From positions 179,209,622 to 179,273,621 of the forward strand of contig NC_071388.1 of NCBI RefSeq assembly GCF_022682495.2: a stretch of 64,000 bases of DNA. The letters run 5' to 3'. Both the position numbers and the translations under genes were made by a program. How positions within the stretch are numbered: position 1 is the stretch's first letter; the number at the start of each line of letters is the position of its first letter. Under the pieces are notes generated by a model. It made no database searches. It was given only the letters and a program-made list of their open reading frames with translations, and was not told where the DNA came from. This document shows positions 44,454-56,481 of the stretch, piece after piece. Origin of the DNA: Desmodus rotundus. Lineage: Eukaryota; Chordata; Mammalia; Chiroptera; Phyllostomidae.

Positions 44454-44459
44454 CCTTCC

Positions 44460-44476
44460 TGCACTGTGTTTTTATT
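44460..44476. repeat. Right target-site duplication of the L1
   Basis: The partner of the copy at 36729, with one mismatch over 17 bases. Confidence 0.75.
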
Positions 44477-44477
44477 C

Positions 44478-46138
44478 TGAGTATTCCTTTCTTTCATTTG
44501 CTGTACTCTTTCTCCATTTCCCTATTGAGGTTTTCCTCATATGTCCTGTGGCTCAGGCCTCCCCTAATGTTGAGGGGTCCAGAATGAGACTACAGATAGA
44601 AGCCCATAAACCACATATTTAAATATTTAGAAATTGCAATTCAAAGTAACAAACTGTTCAATCTTCCTACCTATACTTTGAAGTATATTTTCAAAACAAT
44701 GACAATAATAATAAAAAGTATGTGTAGCTTGGTTTTCATATGACAGGAAATCATCAAAACATCAAAAACAATTGAATTTAATGATCACAGCTCATGTCTG
44801 TGAATAGATCAATAGATGTCTGGACAAGGAATAAAACGAAGACATAAATTATGAATTATTATATATTCCCTGAATTATTTTTCTTGCCCTTATTTCAGTA
44901 AACATACTAATTATGTTTTTATAAGTAAGATGTTTACATAATTTATATTGACAGTAATGATCTAGAGAATTAGATCATAATTATATTTGAAGTGTATACA
45001 ATTTGAACATATTTTCTTCAGAAAATGTAAGTTAAAGTGAAGCTTAAAAAAATAAAAAAAATTTTCATGTATGTCATCAAAAATTTGTTTTTATTCAAGA
45101 TATTAAATATGCATATTTATGGTGTGGTTCACTGTACCGGCCCTGTGCTGAGTCTGGAAAGAGAGGTACCACGTGTTCTTTAATGCATTTAGTTCTCTGT
45201 GTTTATGATGTATGCTGATCTCTAAAATAGAGGGCCAGCAAGAGACCACCACTGTCTGGGCCAGAGAGTGGTTCTGCTTTGTTTTTTCCATTCATACTTT
45301 AGCAGGGCACTAAAAGGACATTTTTCTGTGTGCACTAGTGGGACTTGTCAACCCATAGGTTTCCATCTGTGGTGCCCAGGACTAAATGTGGCCTTTTATT
45401 GGATTCCCAGTTGCCAGTACTTTGACGTCTTCTCTCTGGATAGGGCATTTTCTCCAGAGGAGAATTTCCTAATCCCTTCTGGCTGCTAGAATTCTGCAAG
45501 TAGATGAAAGAGCCAGGGTGGGGTGGGGGCAGGGATGGTCCTTTATTCGGCCTCCCACACAATCCCTCTGAGGTCAGCCATACTTTATACACCCATCTTC
45601 CACTATTTCTGGTTCTATTTCTTGAGAGCAAAATCTGATGAGCAGGGGAGGAGACCTATAGTTCCTGTAACTTCAAACACAGCCTTTCAACCAGTCCACT
45701 TGGTTAGAACCGAAGTCTTCGCCTCCCACCCCTTCCCCGGTGAGGGTGTGGGCAGGGAAATCAGCCTGCCTCTTGGTATTGCCCTCGGCTAGGCTGGTTT
45801 CCTGTGCTCTGCTAATTTGGTCACTACTCCTCTATTCACTCAGTGTCTTCTCAGTCTCACTGCCATCTGCAGTTCGCTGTTGCCTTCTCTCCCATTCCTT
45901 TCTTTTGTGGGTTAGTGCCATTTAAGTGTTTTTGTCCTGAGCCTCAATGGAATTTTGGAAGGAATGGAGATAAATCTACCATATTTAGCTGAGAGTGATA
46001 CCATCTTTCAGAATTTTGAACCCCCTTCTAAAGGATAGAATAGTTTAACTGTCATTTTGCTTGCATGTGCCGCAGCCCAATCATAACCGATAGAAGCAGG
46101 TATTACTATCACTACTAGTAATAGGAAAGATTATTAGG
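44478..46138. other. Unique sequence, no gene supported
   Basis: AT-rich to 45.1 kb, then moderately GC-rich to 45.9 kb. No recognised repeat or exon. Confidence 0.35.
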
Positions 46139-46139
46139 T

Positions 46140-46650
46140 GTCAGTGATGGTTCCAGCAGAAAACAGAGTTAACCCAGATAGCTTGAATGAACATTCATAG
46201 AAGAAACACTTACAGAGGTATGGACATGGTTAAAAAAAGTAAACCAGGGGTGCTGAGGCACCCAGGGACCAGCCACATGAGAAGCCAGTGCCAGCCCTAG
46301 ACTAAGGGGAAAAGAGAGAAATTAGCGTTACCAGAGCCTAGTGAGAGTTGAGTTCTTAGCAGAGGGATTGCCTGGTAAGAGATGCAGTTGTGGAGGGTGC
46401 AGCTACTAGCAGAGAAGGCACTGAAGCATGGAGGAGGGGAGTAGGGAAGAAATACTGTGGCTTCTGTCTTCTCCACCCTCTAATGACTTGCAGATGTCTC
46501 ATCGGCCAGCTCCCATGGAAGCCAGGAAGCCAGAAAACCAGAGTGGTATCATGTGCCTTGGGCAGCTCCCGGAGCCCAGAGCAGATAAAAGAAAGGAGCG
46601 GAGATCTTGGGAAAGTGGGGAGGGTGAAGTATAACCATATAACCAGTACT
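46140..46650. repeat. Ancient LTR-like repeat (family not assigned)
   Basis: The order 'GGTGCTGAGGCACCCAGGGA', 'CCAGCCACATGAGAAGCCAG' and 'CGGCCAGCTCCCATGGAAGC' followed by 'CTCCCGGAGCCCAGAGCAGA' is that of a dispersed mammalian repeat. I recognise the type but cannot name it. It shares a similar layout with 51095-51600. Confidence 0.4.
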
Positions 46651-49600
46651 GAAGCAGAATAGAGCACCTCGTAGAACCAACAAAAGCTATTAGCCTTCAC
46701 AAAGAGTGGGAACCTGGCCAGTTTCAGGAAACTTAGCACTTCACTGGACTTTATTGCTAATGGTTTGCATTGATATGATGCAGTTCCTAATACTTAGTCT
46801 CCATAGCTCTTAGTTTAAATTCTTGACAAAGACTTTTATTGGCCATGAGTCAGCTAGTGTAGTCTCTTTCCCTTGTTAGGTGCCACCCATACCTAATTAG
46901 CTGTTTATCACGTAGTGTGGGTACAGCTGTCGGGGCCCAGTACTTTGGGTAAAAATGGGGTGTCAGAGAAAGGGCCATGGCTGAGGAGGCATCCCGATAG
47001 CTATCGGCTACTCAAATCTAGGAGTAGGTATCTGCATTGCTCCCTCCTTAGGACAGAGGGTAAGATGGTTGATGTTAGGCACTGTAAGTAAAGGTCAGGA
47101 AAAGAGAAAGTACTTAATGTGTGTGTGTGGAGGTGGCGGAAGCATTGTCATCTCCGTCCAGCCAGGGATGTTGTTAAGGGCATGTGGGCTGTGCACAGCG
47201 CATGTCTGGGCGCCTCTATACTGCGGCCATGGGATCGGTGCTTCTCTGGACTTTCGCAGTATTAAATCCTGCTCACAGGCCCAGCGATGACTGTATATAC
47301 GCATTAGAGGGCTGTGTAGTTACTGACACAGATGCACCAATCCAGTGAATTGACTTCAGAAAAACACCAGCGAGGCTGCTAGGACACTGGGCATTACCAC
47401 GCATTTATTACTAACGGCCCTCATATCATTGTAGACACGAGATTTATGATTTGTAGTCACTGAGAGCAACCATGACACACATTTTCCTCCCTCTCGTAAT
47501 TTAATTAATGTCATCACATATCATCATCAGCCATTACCACAGATTCCAGAGCATGGAAAGTCATTGGAGCTAGAGCAGAGGAGCCAAGGAAAACACCTGC
47601 AAGGGATTTAAAAAGTGATTACAGTTTAGTTGCTGCAGTTTGAGTCCAAAATACAGACAACCAGGCAAAGAAGCATCTGTTCTCCTTTGTCGCAGCTCTG
47701 AGTAATATATGTTGTGCATTTGCCTTGTGACTTCAAGGAGCCCCACTCCCTCGGAGCACACTCCACTCATTCATACGTACGGTCATCCAACAGATGATTA
47801 TGGCTGATAAATATTTACTACAGAAAGTATGGTCCATGTCTGTCAGCAACAGTTTTTGGAGCAGATGCTGTTTTCAAAACTTAGTAGTCATTGCACGGGT
47901 GACAAGAATATAACATATTTTTCTGCTAACACCTGAAAATTGTATGGTTTTTCTCAAGTTTTAAGGATGTCTCATGCACAATATTTTATGTCACGCTAGC
48001 CCTGGTCCTGTGAAGCAATACTGGGAAGCAATGGTTCCCACAGCGAAGCAACAGAAACCTGGGATTACTGAGGGATTTGACCGAGGTCTCAGAGATAATC
48101 AGTAGTAGGGTGGGCACTCTATGCAGGTTTTTTATTCTCAAGGTCAGCATTTAACAGTTAAAGCAAATAGCAAATGCAATGCTGTTAAGGTTGAGTATGA
48201 TCACCTTCCTTTTCTAGAATGTTGACTTAAGCTTTTCCATTTTGCATTCAGCAAATGAGAATATATATGCAGGATCTGGCACAAAGAGAACACCCTTTTT
48301 TATTACAAAATTTCTGATTACAAAATTATAAACATATAATTCTGTAACATAACACTATCACACTCAGGCACACCATAACGTTTTAGGTGAAATGTTCAAA
48401 TTAAAACTATAAATTATTATACCTATATTATGACCCTACCAACCACATTCAAGCAAGCCTTACTTCTGCTGGACCCTGTATATTGTTTTCCAATTCCTTT
48501 CCCAAGACACAGCTGGCTGCAGTATTAAGGGCAGAGGTGAGGGAAGCCCAGCCTTGGTGCCTAAAGTTCAGGTACATTCCAGGGGTTGGGGCCACTGGTA
48601 GTAGGGGCAGTGATTAGGAAACGGCAGCCATTCAATGGTGGTTTCCATCCACGGGCCTCTCAGTGCTTTTTCTAGTCCCGCTGCTTCCCTCATCACCGAG
48701 GCAGCCTACCAGGAATGTGCTGTTTCTATAAAATAATGTATCCTTGTATAAAGCTAGCTTTAAATGTTGCTCCCTCCTTCGACATTGAAAATTGCTGCTT
48801 CTAGCTGGGAAGGTGCAGCAGTACATACCCTACACAGTGATACAGATGTTAGGTTTGCTACAGGGAAATCTGTTAAGCTTCCTTTAGGTTCCTCAGATTC
48901 CATAGTTAATTTCACATAAGCTAAAGTAAAACTAGGCAAACAAAGAAAGTGTGTTCAATTTTAGCTTGGACTATAAAGTAAAACAAAAATAAACAGAACA
49001 TGATTCAAGGTCTCCCTTGAGGTGCCTGCAAGTCTTGCACAAAATATACTGGTGTAAATAAAGTCATATTTGTGCCTGGTGATTTAACTGGGCCATATTT
49101 CTGAACATTTTGTGTATGTAGCTAGTAGGGGATACCATTGCATGTTTAGTTTTAAGAAGCTTTATTTTTAACACCAAATTTACTGATCTGGAAACATACT
49201 AGACTCTAAAGGCTTATTTTTAGCAAAAAAAAAAAAAGGCAGAAATATCTGCTAAAAACTGTTTACTCTGACACAGAAATGTAGATGGCTCTTCACAGGT
49301 CCTGACAAGCTATGTCCAAAGCATCCTTTTCAAGGAAGAAAATGATATGATGTTTTGTGGTCAGGGCAGAGAACAGAAATTCTTCTACTGAGTTTATTTA
49401 TAAGCAAAAATGTATTTATTACAGGGTAATAAACAATTTACAGAATTGTTGGGAAGGTTAAAAACTGAGCCTGGGAGAATTACTTGAAGAGCCCAGAGGC
49501 TAGCATGAAACCACAGAAGCGGGAAGCGGCCTGTGCTGTGTCCTGCTACAACCAGAGGCTAGTGTGGCTAGGAAGCTGTGGCAGCAAAAACAGGCAGCTT

Positions 49601-50220
49601 CAGGACCTCGTTTAGCAGAAGAACCAGCTGATGCATCAGAATCCTAGCCTCCACCTCCCTGTTACTTTCACAGGTTATAGAAGGACGTCTGAGAGAGTAG
49701 ATCCAGAGCCCTAGCTGCAAGGGAGTCTGCAAATGTGATTGGTTTTTTTTTTAAGCTTTCCAGCATAGAACTCAGTAGCATGCATCCATCCCACTTTACC
49801 TCACTGCTCCCCTGTATCAGCATGGAGATTGCTCACTTTCTGCCACCATGAAACTGCACTGAAGAGTCTCCTGGACTGTATGATATTTTTTGGGGGTTAT
49901 ATGCCCAGGGTTGAGATAGCATGTTGATAAGGTATACGCACACTTTTTTTTTTGACTAAGTACTGCTGGAATATTATTCTCTAGAAGGGTTCCACTCATC
50001 TAACTCCCTTAAGTTTAATGTATAAATAACTTTACATTATGCCTATTATCATAAAATATGGATAATAGCTTTCTACTTTCAAGGAAGAGCCTATTTATAT
50101 GTAAAAGCAAATATATTTTTAATTCTTAAGTATTATATTTGAAACAACAATTAAATAGAAGATAAATCAGTAGGTTAACAAAATACTTTCTTGAAATTTT
50201 ACTTTCTTTCATAAAGATGG
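46651..50220. other. Unique sequence, no gene supported
   Basis: About 3.6 kb with short frames only. Parts near 47990-48120 and 48480-48620 look repeat-like but were not identified. Confidence 0.35.
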
Positions 50221-50221
50221 G

Positions 50222-50465
50222 CAGTAGCATGGGGCAATACAGGGAGCAACTCAGGCTCTGATGTTTGATGAAACTTAGATGAAACCCTTCTTGTGAGACA
50301 TGCGCAAGCTCCTAAACTCTCTTTGAGCCTAATTGTTTTGAACATCAGCAAAATGATGGTTATAATAATAAGGATATTGTTGAAGAATTGGAGTTAATGC
50401 GTAAGAGGCAATCAGGACGATGCCTGGCACATAGATAGCCCTTGTGCAGGAAATGCTAGTTATCA
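50222..50465 (+). repeat. MIR SINE
   Basis: 'GCAGTAGCATGGGGCAATAC', 'CTCAGGCTCTGATGTTTGAT', 'CATCAGCAAAATGATGGTTA', 'TAATAATAAGGATATTGTTG' and 'GATGCCTGGCACATAGATAG' form a full MIR. Confidence 0.85.
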
Positions 50466-51094
50466 TGATTGTTCTGATAAGCACCCATGGATTTATTCCT
50501 ATGCCAACTCAACACATCTCCCATGGGAATGAATTCTGTGGGGAACAGAGACCTGGATTGTTGATGCCAATAACTAGTTTTCTTAGGCTGGGTCCCCCTC
50601 ACTGCTGGATGAGTTACAGCGTTAAAGGCAAAATTTTCCTTACTTTCTTGATGACCTTAGAATGTAAAGGAGAAAGAAGAACACACATGTACACACAGTT
50701 TTTGTTTTCTCAACATTTTCCTTAACTTCATGGATGGTTGTGGGGAAATACCCCGAGAGGAGGGCCGGGGGCAGCCCCAGCACTTTGCAGTGCAGGCTCC
50801 GACCTCCGAGCAGAGACTTCGCTGAAGTTGCGCCAGCCCTTCCTGCACGTTGCTCCTGCACAGGGGTTCCTGCACACGGGTGTGCTGTGTCTTCCCTCCG
50901 CCTTCCCGTTCGCTCTCCTCAGGGTTAGCGGCTCTGCCTCTATCCTCTCGTAACAACTTGCATTTCCTTTTAACATTATCTTATGAGTGCATGAATAGAT
51001 TTGTCTAATTATTTGGGCACTCCTATGCTTGTTCTTCCTTTCTGGAAGGTTCTGAGAAGATTGGGAGGTACCTTTTGCATGATTTCGATATCAG
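50466..51094. other. Unique sequence with GC-rich patch
   Basis: 50750-50930 is GC-rich with several overlapping open frames on both strands. None is flanked by convincing splice sites in phase, so no exon is called. Confidence 0.35.
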
Positions 51095-51600
51095 TTCAGG
51101 GGCGTAGTCAGCAGGTAGAAACCAGACCAGCTATTTGGAAGAGGAAATTTAATAGAGAGTTGTTAAGTGGGTAGCTGAAAAGGTGAGAATACCGATGTGC
51201 CTCAGAAGTAGCAACTGCAGGAAGCAGCTACCACCCTTAACTAAAGCTGTGGGCAAGAGGCCTGATGTTGAAGTTACTAAAATGCAGAAGCTGGGAGGGG
51301 GCACATGTAGAGGTGCAATTCAGGCGGCTGGAAGATGTTGGTGTTGCTGGTAGTGGTGTCCCTGAGGAGGTGCAGTGATGCTGACCCTACAAACTGCATT
51401 CAGCTGTTGGTACAGCGCTGGAGGGAACTGCCTGGCCAGGCAAGGTCGGTTCCTGGGGTGAACCTGTAAGTTGTGCAAAACGCAATGAGGATCAAGGAGC
51501 AAGTTCCTACCACCTCCTTCAGCCTAGTGTGCTCCCTCTAGCACCCCCTATTGACAGAGCCTAATAGAGAGTCAGTAGGCAAAGCAGAAATTGTATTTAT
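51095..51600. repeat. Ancient LTR-like repeat (family not assigned)
   Basis: 'GGAAGAGGAAATTTAATAGA', 'AGCAGCTACCACCCTTAACT', 'AGCACCCCCTATTGACAGAG' and 'CCTAATAGAGAGTCAGTAGG' have the layout of a long dispersed repeat similar in plan to the one at 46.1-46.6 kb. Confidence 0.4.
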
Positions 51601-51689
51601 AGAGTCGTAAGTCCCATTAGCTCCAAGAGAGTACAAGAGTAGGTTTGGAGCAGAGAGATAACAACATGATAACTAACACGTTTCTTAAA

Positions 51690-52160
51690 ATACTCGGTGT
51701 TACAAAAAAAAATTAGGACCCATAGCATATATCTACCCACAGATGAAGAGATGAACCAAGTGTGGTGTCATAGTCAAGGGAACATATTGAGCCTCAGAAA
51801 AAAGAAAGAAATTCTGCCACATGCCACACTGTGGGTGGATCTTGAGGACACTAGCTTAGGTGAAATGAGCCAGTCACAAAAAGACAAATATTAATACTAC
51901 ATAATCCCACTAATGGCAAGTATCTAAAGTGGTCACATTCAAGGAAAACAGAAAGAACGGTGGTTCCCAGGACTGGGGGGTCAGTGTCCAGGACTGGGGG
52001 TTGTTTAGTGGGCACAGTGTCTGTTTCACAAAGATGAAAAGTTCTAGAGATCTGTTGCACAAAAATCTGAATGTTCTTAACACTACTGAACTGTACTTAA
52101 AATGGTTAAAGTAGTAAATCTTTTGTTCTATGTTCCTAAACCACCATTTAAAAAATTATA
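51690..52160 (+). mobile_element. Old L1M 3' end
   Basis: 'AAATTCTGCCACATGCCACA', 'GGATCTTGAGGACACTAGCT', 'AGCCAGTCACAAAAAGACAA', 'AACGGTGGTTCCCAGGACTG', 'CACTACTGAACTGTACTTAA' and 'AATGGTTAAAGTAGTAAATC' are the well-known order of an L1M 3' UTR. Confidence 0.9.
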
Positions 52161-53520
52161 AGTACTGGCTATTTCTAAGACATTTTAGGTTTTTTTACTA
52201 GTTTTTGAGCCTGCTTTCCAAAGTCTTCTTCATAGTACTTTGTGGAGAATCCTTGATCCTTATCCCATATTGCAATGGGATAATCTTTGATCTTTCCTTT
52301 ATTGTTACTTTAATAATATTCATGTTACAAATGATAAAAAAACAAGCAACTATATATGAAATATGGTTGCAAAATAACACATAGTCATCTTGTTAAAAGG
52401 TTCTGCTTTACAGCTGCTTTCAGATCCTGCATCAATAGAATGGTCCAAAGTAAAACAAATTGTTTAGAAAACCAGCAAAAACACTTTAATTGGGTTTACA
52501 GGACACACTGAAACTTCTTTGTTGAAATCGTGTGTAGTGGAGCCAGGTTTATGCTGTTCCCTGGCCCACGCTCCGTTAAATTGCCTGCTGCAGCCAGTCT
52601 TTGCCATGCTGCCTTGTAAACCTTTACAGCAAATAGTCCATTATCGGACACTGGGGTGGAGTGTGATGGAGGGGAATGTAATGGTCCAAATTGGTCTGCA
52701 CAAGAGCGCACCGATATGCGATGAGCCTGTAAGTCATGAAGGCATTCACCTCTCCAGAGGCCGGATTGCCTTTAAACCATTCCAGATGGATGGGAGAAGT
52801 GCCCCTTAGGAGAAGGAAGAACGAAGCCCACAAGCCTTCTCAGTAACTCATCCCGTGTTTGACAAATCTTGCCACTGGGTCTTTGTAGTTAGCCCATGTC
52901 TCATCTGCTGCGATTTCCTCCTCTCCCTTCCCCTCTGGTTACATCATTAATGAAGATGGGAACCAGCTGCCTCCTTTTTCTGTACAGAGGCTTTTGTAGA
53001 TGTGAAATGATTATTCAGTTTCCCTTCAAATATTTTGCCAAACAATATTGTCCTCTAACTTTGTCCTGTACGTTTTATTTTTCAGATCCCTCAGTGATCT
53101 TTTCTGATGCTTCTCCAAAGGCTTTGTAGTTTTACCATGCTGCTCTACAATTGTGGGGTTCTAGTTTTCATGGAACTCTAATACATTCCTAAGCAATTTT
53201 GAGATTAAGGGAAGCATTACTCATTCCTATAGAATATTCCTTTAAAATAAATGTTATTAAATCACCTCCTAAATCTTCCTGGATTTTTTTGACAAAAAAG
53301 GAAAAAATGTCACTCTTCCCACTTTCTGCAAAGCTAACAGCCCTTGCCAACTCAGGTAGAAAATCAGCTTCTCTTTGAGATATTTTTAATCTCTATGGAA
53401 AAATAGGGTAGTGGTAATAGAAAATATAAAAATATATATTAGTGTAAATGAGAACCAATTGAGATAAGTGTAACTGTGAGAGGGTTTCACAGTTATATCA
53501 TAAAAAGATTTTTTGTTTTT
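52161..53520. other. Unique sequence, no gene supported
   Basis: The stretch 52490-52815 is more even in composition, with open frames on both strands (52519-52809 + and 52624-52833 -), and could be conserved. No splice sites or family could be assigned. Confidence 0.35.
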
Positions 53521-53524
53521 CTTT

Positions 53525-53990
53525 TGCCAAGATAGGAAAGCAGCCCAAGTGTCCTTCAATAGATGAGTGGATAAAACAACTATGGGACATTTACACAATG
53601 GAATAATGCTTGGCTATAAAAAGGGAGAAAATTTTGCCCTTTGCAATGGATGGACCTGGAGAACATTATGCTAAGTGAAATAAGCTAGTCAGAGAAAGGC
53701 AAATACCAATAGGATTTCACTCATAAGTGGAATCTAATGAACACACTGAACTAACAAGGAAAATAGAGACGGACTCATAGATGGAGAGCAGGAGGACAGC
53801 TATGGGGAGGGGAGGTAAGGGGGTGGAGTTATCAAGTGAAAAGAAAGAGGACTCACGGACATGGGCAGCAGTGTGGTGATTGCAGGGAGTGGGTAGGGAG
53901 GAGGAGTACAAGGAGACTAAATGGTAATGGAAAAAATACAATAAAAATATTAGATAAAAAACTAATAAAGATTAGAAAAAAATATGAGGA
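53525..53990 (+). mobile_element. 5'-truncated L1 3' end
   Basis: 'TAGATGAGTGGATAAAACAA', 'GGGACATTTACACAATGGAA', 'AACATTATGCTAAGTGAAAT' and 'AAGCTAGTCAGAGAAAGGCA' mark the ORF2 C-terminus. A G-rich 3' UTR and an A-rich end follow. It is older than the copy at 13.0 kb: the C-terminal frame is broken. Confidence 0.88.
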
Positions 53991-54059
53991 AGAAAGTTAA
54001 AAACACCTGAGGTTAGGCCATTTTGAGGTATCAGGATTTAACATGTTAGTGGCCATCTT

Positions 54060-54520
54060 TCTGAGTTTCTATTTATATTTATTTTCATGTATTTATAATG
54101 TATCTTAAATGCAACCATATCATTCTTTCTACTGGTCATGTTTTAAAAACATTTTCTGAATGTATTCTTATCTCCATATGCTCTCCCTCCTCCCTGAAAT
54201 AACTAATGTGTTTATTCTTCCAGTCTTTTTCCATGAACATGCAGTTGTATTTGAACATGTATTTAAAGGCTTGTCACTTTTTGTTTTAGAGAAAATTATA
54301 TAGTCTTTTATGCCTATTGCTTTTCTCACTGAACAAATCCTCATAGATATTTCTGCCAGTCAACCTGTGTAGATTTAACTCATTTATTTTCACTGCTGCG
54401 TAATGATATGGATATAATTCAGTTCATCCCATCCCCCATGTGTGTTTGCAACGTTCTTCGCTGCTGTGTTGCATTAGATGTTCAGGCCGTGGTTGCATAG
54501 CCATTAATATGTCAGGATGG
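54060..54520 (-). mobile_element. Old antisense L1M fragment
   Basis: 'TTTTTCCATGAACATGCAGT', 'TGCTTTTCTCACTGAACAAA', 'TCCTCATAGATATTTCTGCC' and 'TTTTCACTGCTGCGTAATGA' are in antisense L1 3' UTR order. Confidence 0.6.
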
Positions 54521-54990
54521 GGTGCAGAAGACATTCAATACGGCAGCAATAAAAGAAAATGAATTATGTACTCTGCACAAAAACCCAGAGAAAGAATTAC
54601 AAAGGCAATAAAAAAGCAGAAGACAGGAATTAATAAAGATAAAAACAGAAAATAATGAATTAGAACACAACATAATTCTATAGAGTTGTTTGAAAGAGAC
54701 TTAATAGGGTCTTTTCTACATTTTTATGTGAAAGAAAAAAATTTTCTAAAGCCACAATTCACCTGGCAGACACCCTGTGTCTGAAGAAAACCAATGTAGT
54801 TGTCTCTGTAAACACACACACACAAAGTCAAAAATCCATATATTCCAAGGTATAGAAAGTTGTGGAATCTGGGAAAGAGCATATTTTAACAAGAAAATAC
54901 TTTCCTTTAAAATAATGATTTAAATGTTCCTTTGCTTGATGAAGGGTGAAAATATTAGAAAAAGTGTGAGATTTTGAAAATATATATTCC
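54521..54990. other. A-rich unique sequence
   Basis: Includes a short (CA)n at about 54813-54825. No gene. Confidence 0.4.
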
Positions 54991-55139
54991 AGTAGACATC
55001 TTTTTAAAAAAAATCAAACCATTTTATTGAGGGTCATTGTGGGGAAGAGTCTCAGAGCTGGAATGACACTGAGACCCGCTGTCCCCAGCCCAGCTGGGGT
55101 CTCCCCCGTCACAGCTGCCAGAAGACCACTAGACATCTT
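54991..55139. repeat. Target-site duplications flanking a retro-copy
   Basis: 'AGTAGACATCTT' (54991-55002) and 'ACTAGACATCTT' (55128-55139) match at 11 of 12 positions and bracket the insert at 55003-55127. Confidence 0.75.
55003..55127 (-). pseudogene. Processed retro-copy: 3' UTR fragment of an unidentified mRNA
   Basis: Read on the - strand, about 125 bp of GC-rich mRNA-like sequence ends with a poly(A) signal ('CTCAATAAAATGGTTTG') followed by a T/A-rich end. It is flanked by a 12 bp imperfect target-site duplication. These are the marks of LINE-mediated retroposition of a spliced mRNA, here severely 5'-truncated so that only 3' UTR or the very last codons remain. The source gene was not recognised. 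It has no coding capacity of its own. Confidence 0.75.
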
Positions 55140-55728
55140 CCACAATACTTTTAACTGAAAAAATTAGGTGGATTTTTAGGTATTCATGATTAGTACCTTG
55201 TGCTGTTGGCTCTCATCTTACAGTTTTATTTTTTTAGTCATAACAGGCTGCTGATTTTCTTTCAAGCACTCTCAAACCAGTAAGTGTGTAAGTTCTAGCC
55301 AAAATTGCATGTAATCATCTAAAAATTCTCCAATGACCCAGCCAGAAGGCTCCCCTTCAATTTGCCTCTGATGCCTGTGCTCACTTTTCAACTCATTTCC
55401 CTTCCCATGTTCTTTTCCTTTAGAAATAAAAACCCTGGTAATTCTTTCTGACACAATTTGGGCTACATTCTGAAGTCTTACTCAGTTATCATTAAGATTT
55501 TTTTTTTTGATTATTAGATTCCTTCCAAACTTCCAAGTCAGTTCTGAAGGTGTTTTCATGTATAATGGCAGTGGCATGGATTTGAAAGAATGTATGTCCT
55601 TATCATGTTCCTTAAGATGGAATGTGTTTTTGTAAAAGAGAAATTAGGATATCTGGCTCTATGCATGAAAAAAATGGCAGTTACTTGATACAAATGAAAG
55701 ACGAGCCATTATCTCCCCTAAAATGTGG
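55140..55728. other. AT-rich unique sequence
   Basis: No recognised feature apart from a T-homopolymer at about 55498-55508. Confidence 0.4.
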
Positions 55729-55729
55729 A

Positions 55730-55850
55730 ATACACAGTCCCTGGCACTGGGGATACGATGACGAACCAGAGAGTACAGTCTCTCTCTGCTTTCAAGGGAC
55801 TTGCGACTAATGGGCTAATGCCGGGGTTTTATTGTAAGACAGTGTGGCAT
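55730..55850 (-). mobile_element. L2-like 3' fragment, antisense
   Basis: 'CTGGCACTGGGGATACGATG', 'ACGAACCAGAGAGTACAGTC' and 'CTGCTTTCAAGGGACTTGCG' resemble the antisense L2 3' end. Confidence 0.55.
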
Positions 55851-56480
55851 GTGGTCTGATACAGGTAGTAGAGGGGATGGTGGGTCTATACAACCAAGGC
55901 TTTAGCTTCACTTAGCGGAGAATCTGGGACCCTTTCTTGGGAGAAGACACATTTGAACTGAAAACCAAAGCAATCCCCTTCTCAGTTTCTCCATCAGTAA
56001 AATGGGAGAAGTGATGTAGCTGAGGTTGCGTTGTTGAAAACAGGGCTTGTGCTGAGACCAGAAGGATTATCAGTGTGGTGTGTGTGTGTACACCTAAATT
56101 TAAATATGGACATGTCTTTGTGGGAACTAAAAACTAATGCAGCTACAGTATGTCAAAACACCTGTGGGGAAGTAGGTACATGGTTCAGCCTTCTTGAACC
56201 CTGCACTCCACTCGATGTGGGCGACAAGGTCTTCGGCCACTGCCCAGAAGCAGGCTGAGTAGACTGCTTCCTTTCAAATTTCTTTTTAGTGAAGGCAATA
56301 GTTAAGCAAATGGCTTTTTGAATGTCTCTAAAGTTAACAAGTGAAAAAATTCCATTTAGTCTTTGCTTTGGGGGAGAGAGGCAGAGAACCTGTGATATTG
56401 GTTCCAGTGGGAGGTCCGTGTGTGCCCAGTAAGAAGCATTTTCAGAAATAGTCTTGGTAGATCGGAGTCTGGTTCTTTCT
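55851..56480. other. Unique sequence
   Basis: Contains a MIR-like motif ('CTCCATCAGTAAAATGGGAG') near 55989, too short to delimit, and a short GT run near 56078. Confidence 0.4.
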
Positions 56481-56481
56481 G

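Larger units (their letters stand above)
36737..44459 (-). mobile_element. Full-length L1 retrotransposon, inactivated
   Basis: An element of about 7.7 kb on the - strand in the order 5' UTR (44459-41767), ORF1 (41766-40878), ORF2 (about 40811-36991), 3' UTR with a G-rich tract (36990-36737). The 3' end matches the sense copy at 13330-13580. Near-identical flanking duplications at 36729 and 44460 define it as one insertion. Both reading frames carry stops and shifts, and both ORF2 enzymatic motifs are altered. It therefore cannot move autonomously, but it could still contribute promoter or transcript sequence. Confidence 0.93.
41767..44459 (-). promoter_or_regulatory. L1 5' UTR, about 2.7 kb
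   Basis: This region lies between the YY1-like start of the element and the ORF1 ATG. It has three parts when read from the 5' end: a GC-rich part (44459-43250) with CpGs and about 170-180 bp repeats, a pyrimidine-rich part on the L1 sense strand (43240-42040) with about 310-335 bp repeats, and a short leader (42040-41767). L1 5' UTRs carry the internal Pol II promoter. The length exceeds that of the human L1 5' UTR (about 0.9 kb). Long open frames here (42080-42766, 43228-43716, 43583-44086) result from strand-biased composition and are not genes. Confidence 0.8.
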
